NCBI GenBank assembly: GCA_049317725.1
Contig: JBMOHS010000140.1
Location: forward strand, 1-10,477
Length of the DNA: 10,477 nt
Origin: CAIOZW01 sp049317725
GTDB lineage: Bacteria > Acidobacteriota > Blastocatellia > RBC074
Direction: 5' to 3'
Part shown: positions 9,052 to 10,477 of the stretch, in pieces
Numbering within the stretch: position 1 is the first letter of the stretch
Layout of the letters: the number at the start of each line of letters is the position of its first letter
Position numbers and translations under genes: made by a program
The notes under the pieces: generated by a model
The model's input: only the letters and a program-made list of their open reading frames with translations
Told to the model about the DNA's origin: nothing
The model's database searches: none

Positions 9052-10404
9052 ATGGGATCTCAGATTTGCCCAACCAAAGACGAAATTGAGGCGCAACTGG
9101 CCTCGATTCTCGCGAGTCGGCACTTTCGACAGGCCAGGAGTCTCGAAAAATTTCTGACCTTCGTCGTGGGCCGCTCCCTCATCGGGGAGACAGATCGATT
9201 GAAAGAGATCTCGATCGGGATCGAGGTCTTCCGGCGCCCCCCCGATTTCGATCCGCGCATCGACACGGTAGTCCGGGTCCAGGCGGCCAACCTTCGCCGC
9301 AAACTGGCTGAATACTACCTGGAAGAGGGGCTCGACGATCGCGTCCTGATCGAGCTGCCGAAGGGCCACTATGTTCCGACCTTTCAATATCGCTCTCTCA
9401 AGAAGGATCTCCCCGGTGAGTCCTTGTTGACCACACCATCAATGGCAGTCGGTGAGGGGCCACTAGACCCTCTCAATCAGAGAGGGCAGCGGGGCATCGC
9501 GCCTCGGGTCCTGCTTCTCGGAATGATCGGGGGGGTCTTCCTGGGAATCGTGGCGACCCTCGGCTGGGGGGCTTGGCAAAGTGGCCCCGTCGGGATCTCG
9601 CGACTGGCCGGAGCGGCCCCCCGCCTCGATCCGGCCGTTCGGCCGATCTGGGAGAAGTTTTTGCGACCGGAGGCTCAGAATCTGCTCGCCTACGGCACGC
9701 CGCAATTCTTTGTCAGTAATGGGTTACACATTCGCGATGTGCTGGTCAACTCGACCGAGGATCTGGAATCCACCCCGGGCACCCGACTCTCCGATTTGGC
9801 ACGGAATCTGGGCATCCGTCTCCAGTCGAATGAGACCTATACCGGGGTCGGGGAGGCGCACGGCATCAGCACCGTTGCTCGATTCTTCTGGGAGAACTCC
9901 TTCCAACTTCAGATTGCGCGGAGCCGGATCGTTGGCTGGCAGGATCTGAAGAACACCAATCTGATCTTTCTCTCCTCGCTCCGGTTTCACACCCTGTTGG
10001 ACGGGCTGGGCTATCCGACAGACTTCCAGGTCCCACGTAACAACCAGCGAGCCATGATCCTCAACCTTCGGCCTGGCCCTGGGGAAGAGAAGGCTTATGG
10101 ACCCTTGGGAGACTACGCGATCATCACCCTCTGGCCCGGCAAGTCAGACTCACGCCGGATTCTCCAACTTGGCGGCGTGACGACGTGGGCGACGCTCGCC
10201 GCAGCCGAGTATGTCACCGACCTCGAATCCCTGCGGGAGCTCAGTCGCCACTTCGAGGAGTGCCGTCTCCGCAAGGGATTGGCGAGCCACCCCCCCTACT
10301 TCCAGATTCTGATCAGCACCGAAGTCAAAGACAATTTCCCGATTTCGACCCGCTACGTCACCCACCACGACTTGGACATGACCCCGTGGCTCAGCCCAAA
10401 GTAG
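9052..10404 (+). CDS. Single-pass membrane protein, probable ToxR/CadC-like transcriptional regulator
   Basis: Predicted 450 residues from the preferred ATG at 9052 (in-frame ATGs at 9034 and 8968 would give 456 or 478). Residues 6-60 form helical segments (TKDEIEAQLASILASRHF, SLEKFLTFVVGRSL, RLKEISIGIEVF). RVQAANLRRKLAEYY (75-89) followed by VLIELPKGHYVPTF (98-111) resembles the recognition helix and wing of an OmpR-type winged-helix domain. One membrane segment lies at about 153-175 (VLLLGMIGGVFLGIVATLGW), with several Arg before it, implying a cytoplasmic N-terminus. The C-terminal part, about 190-450, would be periplasmic; it includes QNLLAYGTPQFFVSN and LGDYAIITLWPG, and I recognise it as a recurrent uncharacterised Acidobacteriota architecture. 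Divergent transcription from the receptor gene suggests local regulation. The DNA-binding role is inferred from pattern, not proven; automated annotation may call it hypothetical. Confidence 0.8.
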   Translation: MGSQICPTKDEIEAQLASILASRHFRQARSLEKFLTFVVGRSLIGETDRLKEISIGIEVFRRPPDFDPRIDTVVRVQAANLRRKLAEYYLEEGLDDRVLIELPKGHYVPTFQYRSLKKDLPGESLLTTPSMAVGEGPLDPLNQRGQRGIAPRVLLLGMIGGVFLGIVATLGWGAWQSGPVGISRLAGAAPRLDPAVRPIWEKFLRPEAQNLLAYGTPQFFVSNGLHIRDVLVNSTEDLESTPGTRLSDLARNLGIRLQSNETYTGVGEAHGISTVARFFWENSFQLQIARSRIVGWQDLKNTNLIFLSSLRFHTLLDGLGYPTDFQVPRNNQRAMILNLRPGPGEEKAYGPLGDYAIITLWPGKSDSRRILQLGGVTTWATLAAAEYVTDLESLRELSRHFEECRLRKGLASHPPYFQILISTEVKDNFPISTRYVTHHDLDMTPWLSPK

Positions 10405-10406
10405 TG

Positions 10407-10422
10407 GATCGGCTGCCCGATC
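10407..10422 (+). terminator. Small hairpin just after the regulator gene
   Basis: GATCGG (10407-10412) pairs perfectly with CCGATC (10417-10422) around a CTGC loop, two bases after the TAG stop. No U-run follows (GCTGGAC), so it is not a canonical intrinsic terminator. It could be a weak terminator or 3'-end stabiliser. Confidence 0.3.
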
Positions 10423-10432
10423 GCTGGACTTT

Positions 10433-10462
10433 GGACATTTCGTGCCAAAAAGGGGGCATTTC
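10433..10462 (+). repeat. Pair of 9-bp direct repeats spaced 21 bp, possible mobile-element edge
   Basis: GGACATTTC (10433-10441) and GGGCATTTC (10454-10462) match at 8 of 9 positions with starts 21 bp apart, two helical turns. Repeated GGACATTT-like units near element ends are something I associate from memory with some IS elements, but no transposase is visible and the window ends 15 bases later. The identification is tentative. Confidence 0.3.
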
Positions 10463-10477
10463 CACCAGCGCCCCAAC

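Overview
The window looks like part of the chromosome of an Acidobacteriota bacterium, probably of the Solibacter/Bryobacter type. It is GC-rich. It carries a very long TonB-dependent receptor with an N-terminal carboxypeptidase-regulatory-like domain, and a membrane protein of a design I associate with that phylum (small N-terminal DNA-binding-like domain, one membrane segment, exported C-terminal domain). It also carries tandem secreted FAD-dependent oxidoreductases. The taxonomic call rests on remembered family distribution, not on a search.

Layout. Four genes read leftward on the minus strand: the receptor (8681 to 5181), then three paralogous FAD-dependent oxidoreductases (5075 to 3483, 3460 to 1772, 1644 to 4). 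Gaps are 105, 22 and 127 bases, so they could be one operon. The gap after the receptor holds a strong nested hairpin (core 5120-5165) without a U-run. A single gene reads rightward from about 9052 to 10404 and encodes a probable one-pass membrane regulator. The divergent region 8682-9051 holds a fair sigma-70-like promoter for the rightward gene and a cluster of abutting inverted repeats. The last 73 bases hold a small hairpin and a pair of direct repeats 21 bp apart that may be the edge of something lying outside the window.

Working model (inference). The membrane regulator senses something in the periplasm and controls the adjacent receptor and oxidoreductase genes. The receptor imports a substrate across the outer membrane. 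The three exported flavoproteins act on it, or on related molecules, in the periplasm or outside the cell. The substrate cannot be read from the sequence.

The most notable sequence-level observation is that all four exported leftward products have a predicted signal peptide ending in Gly followed by Gln. In the three oxidoreductases the predicted cleavage site falls after exactly residue 19, once starts are assigned by ribosome binding site, including one TTG start. I see no RNA genes, no CRISPR and no intact mobile element.
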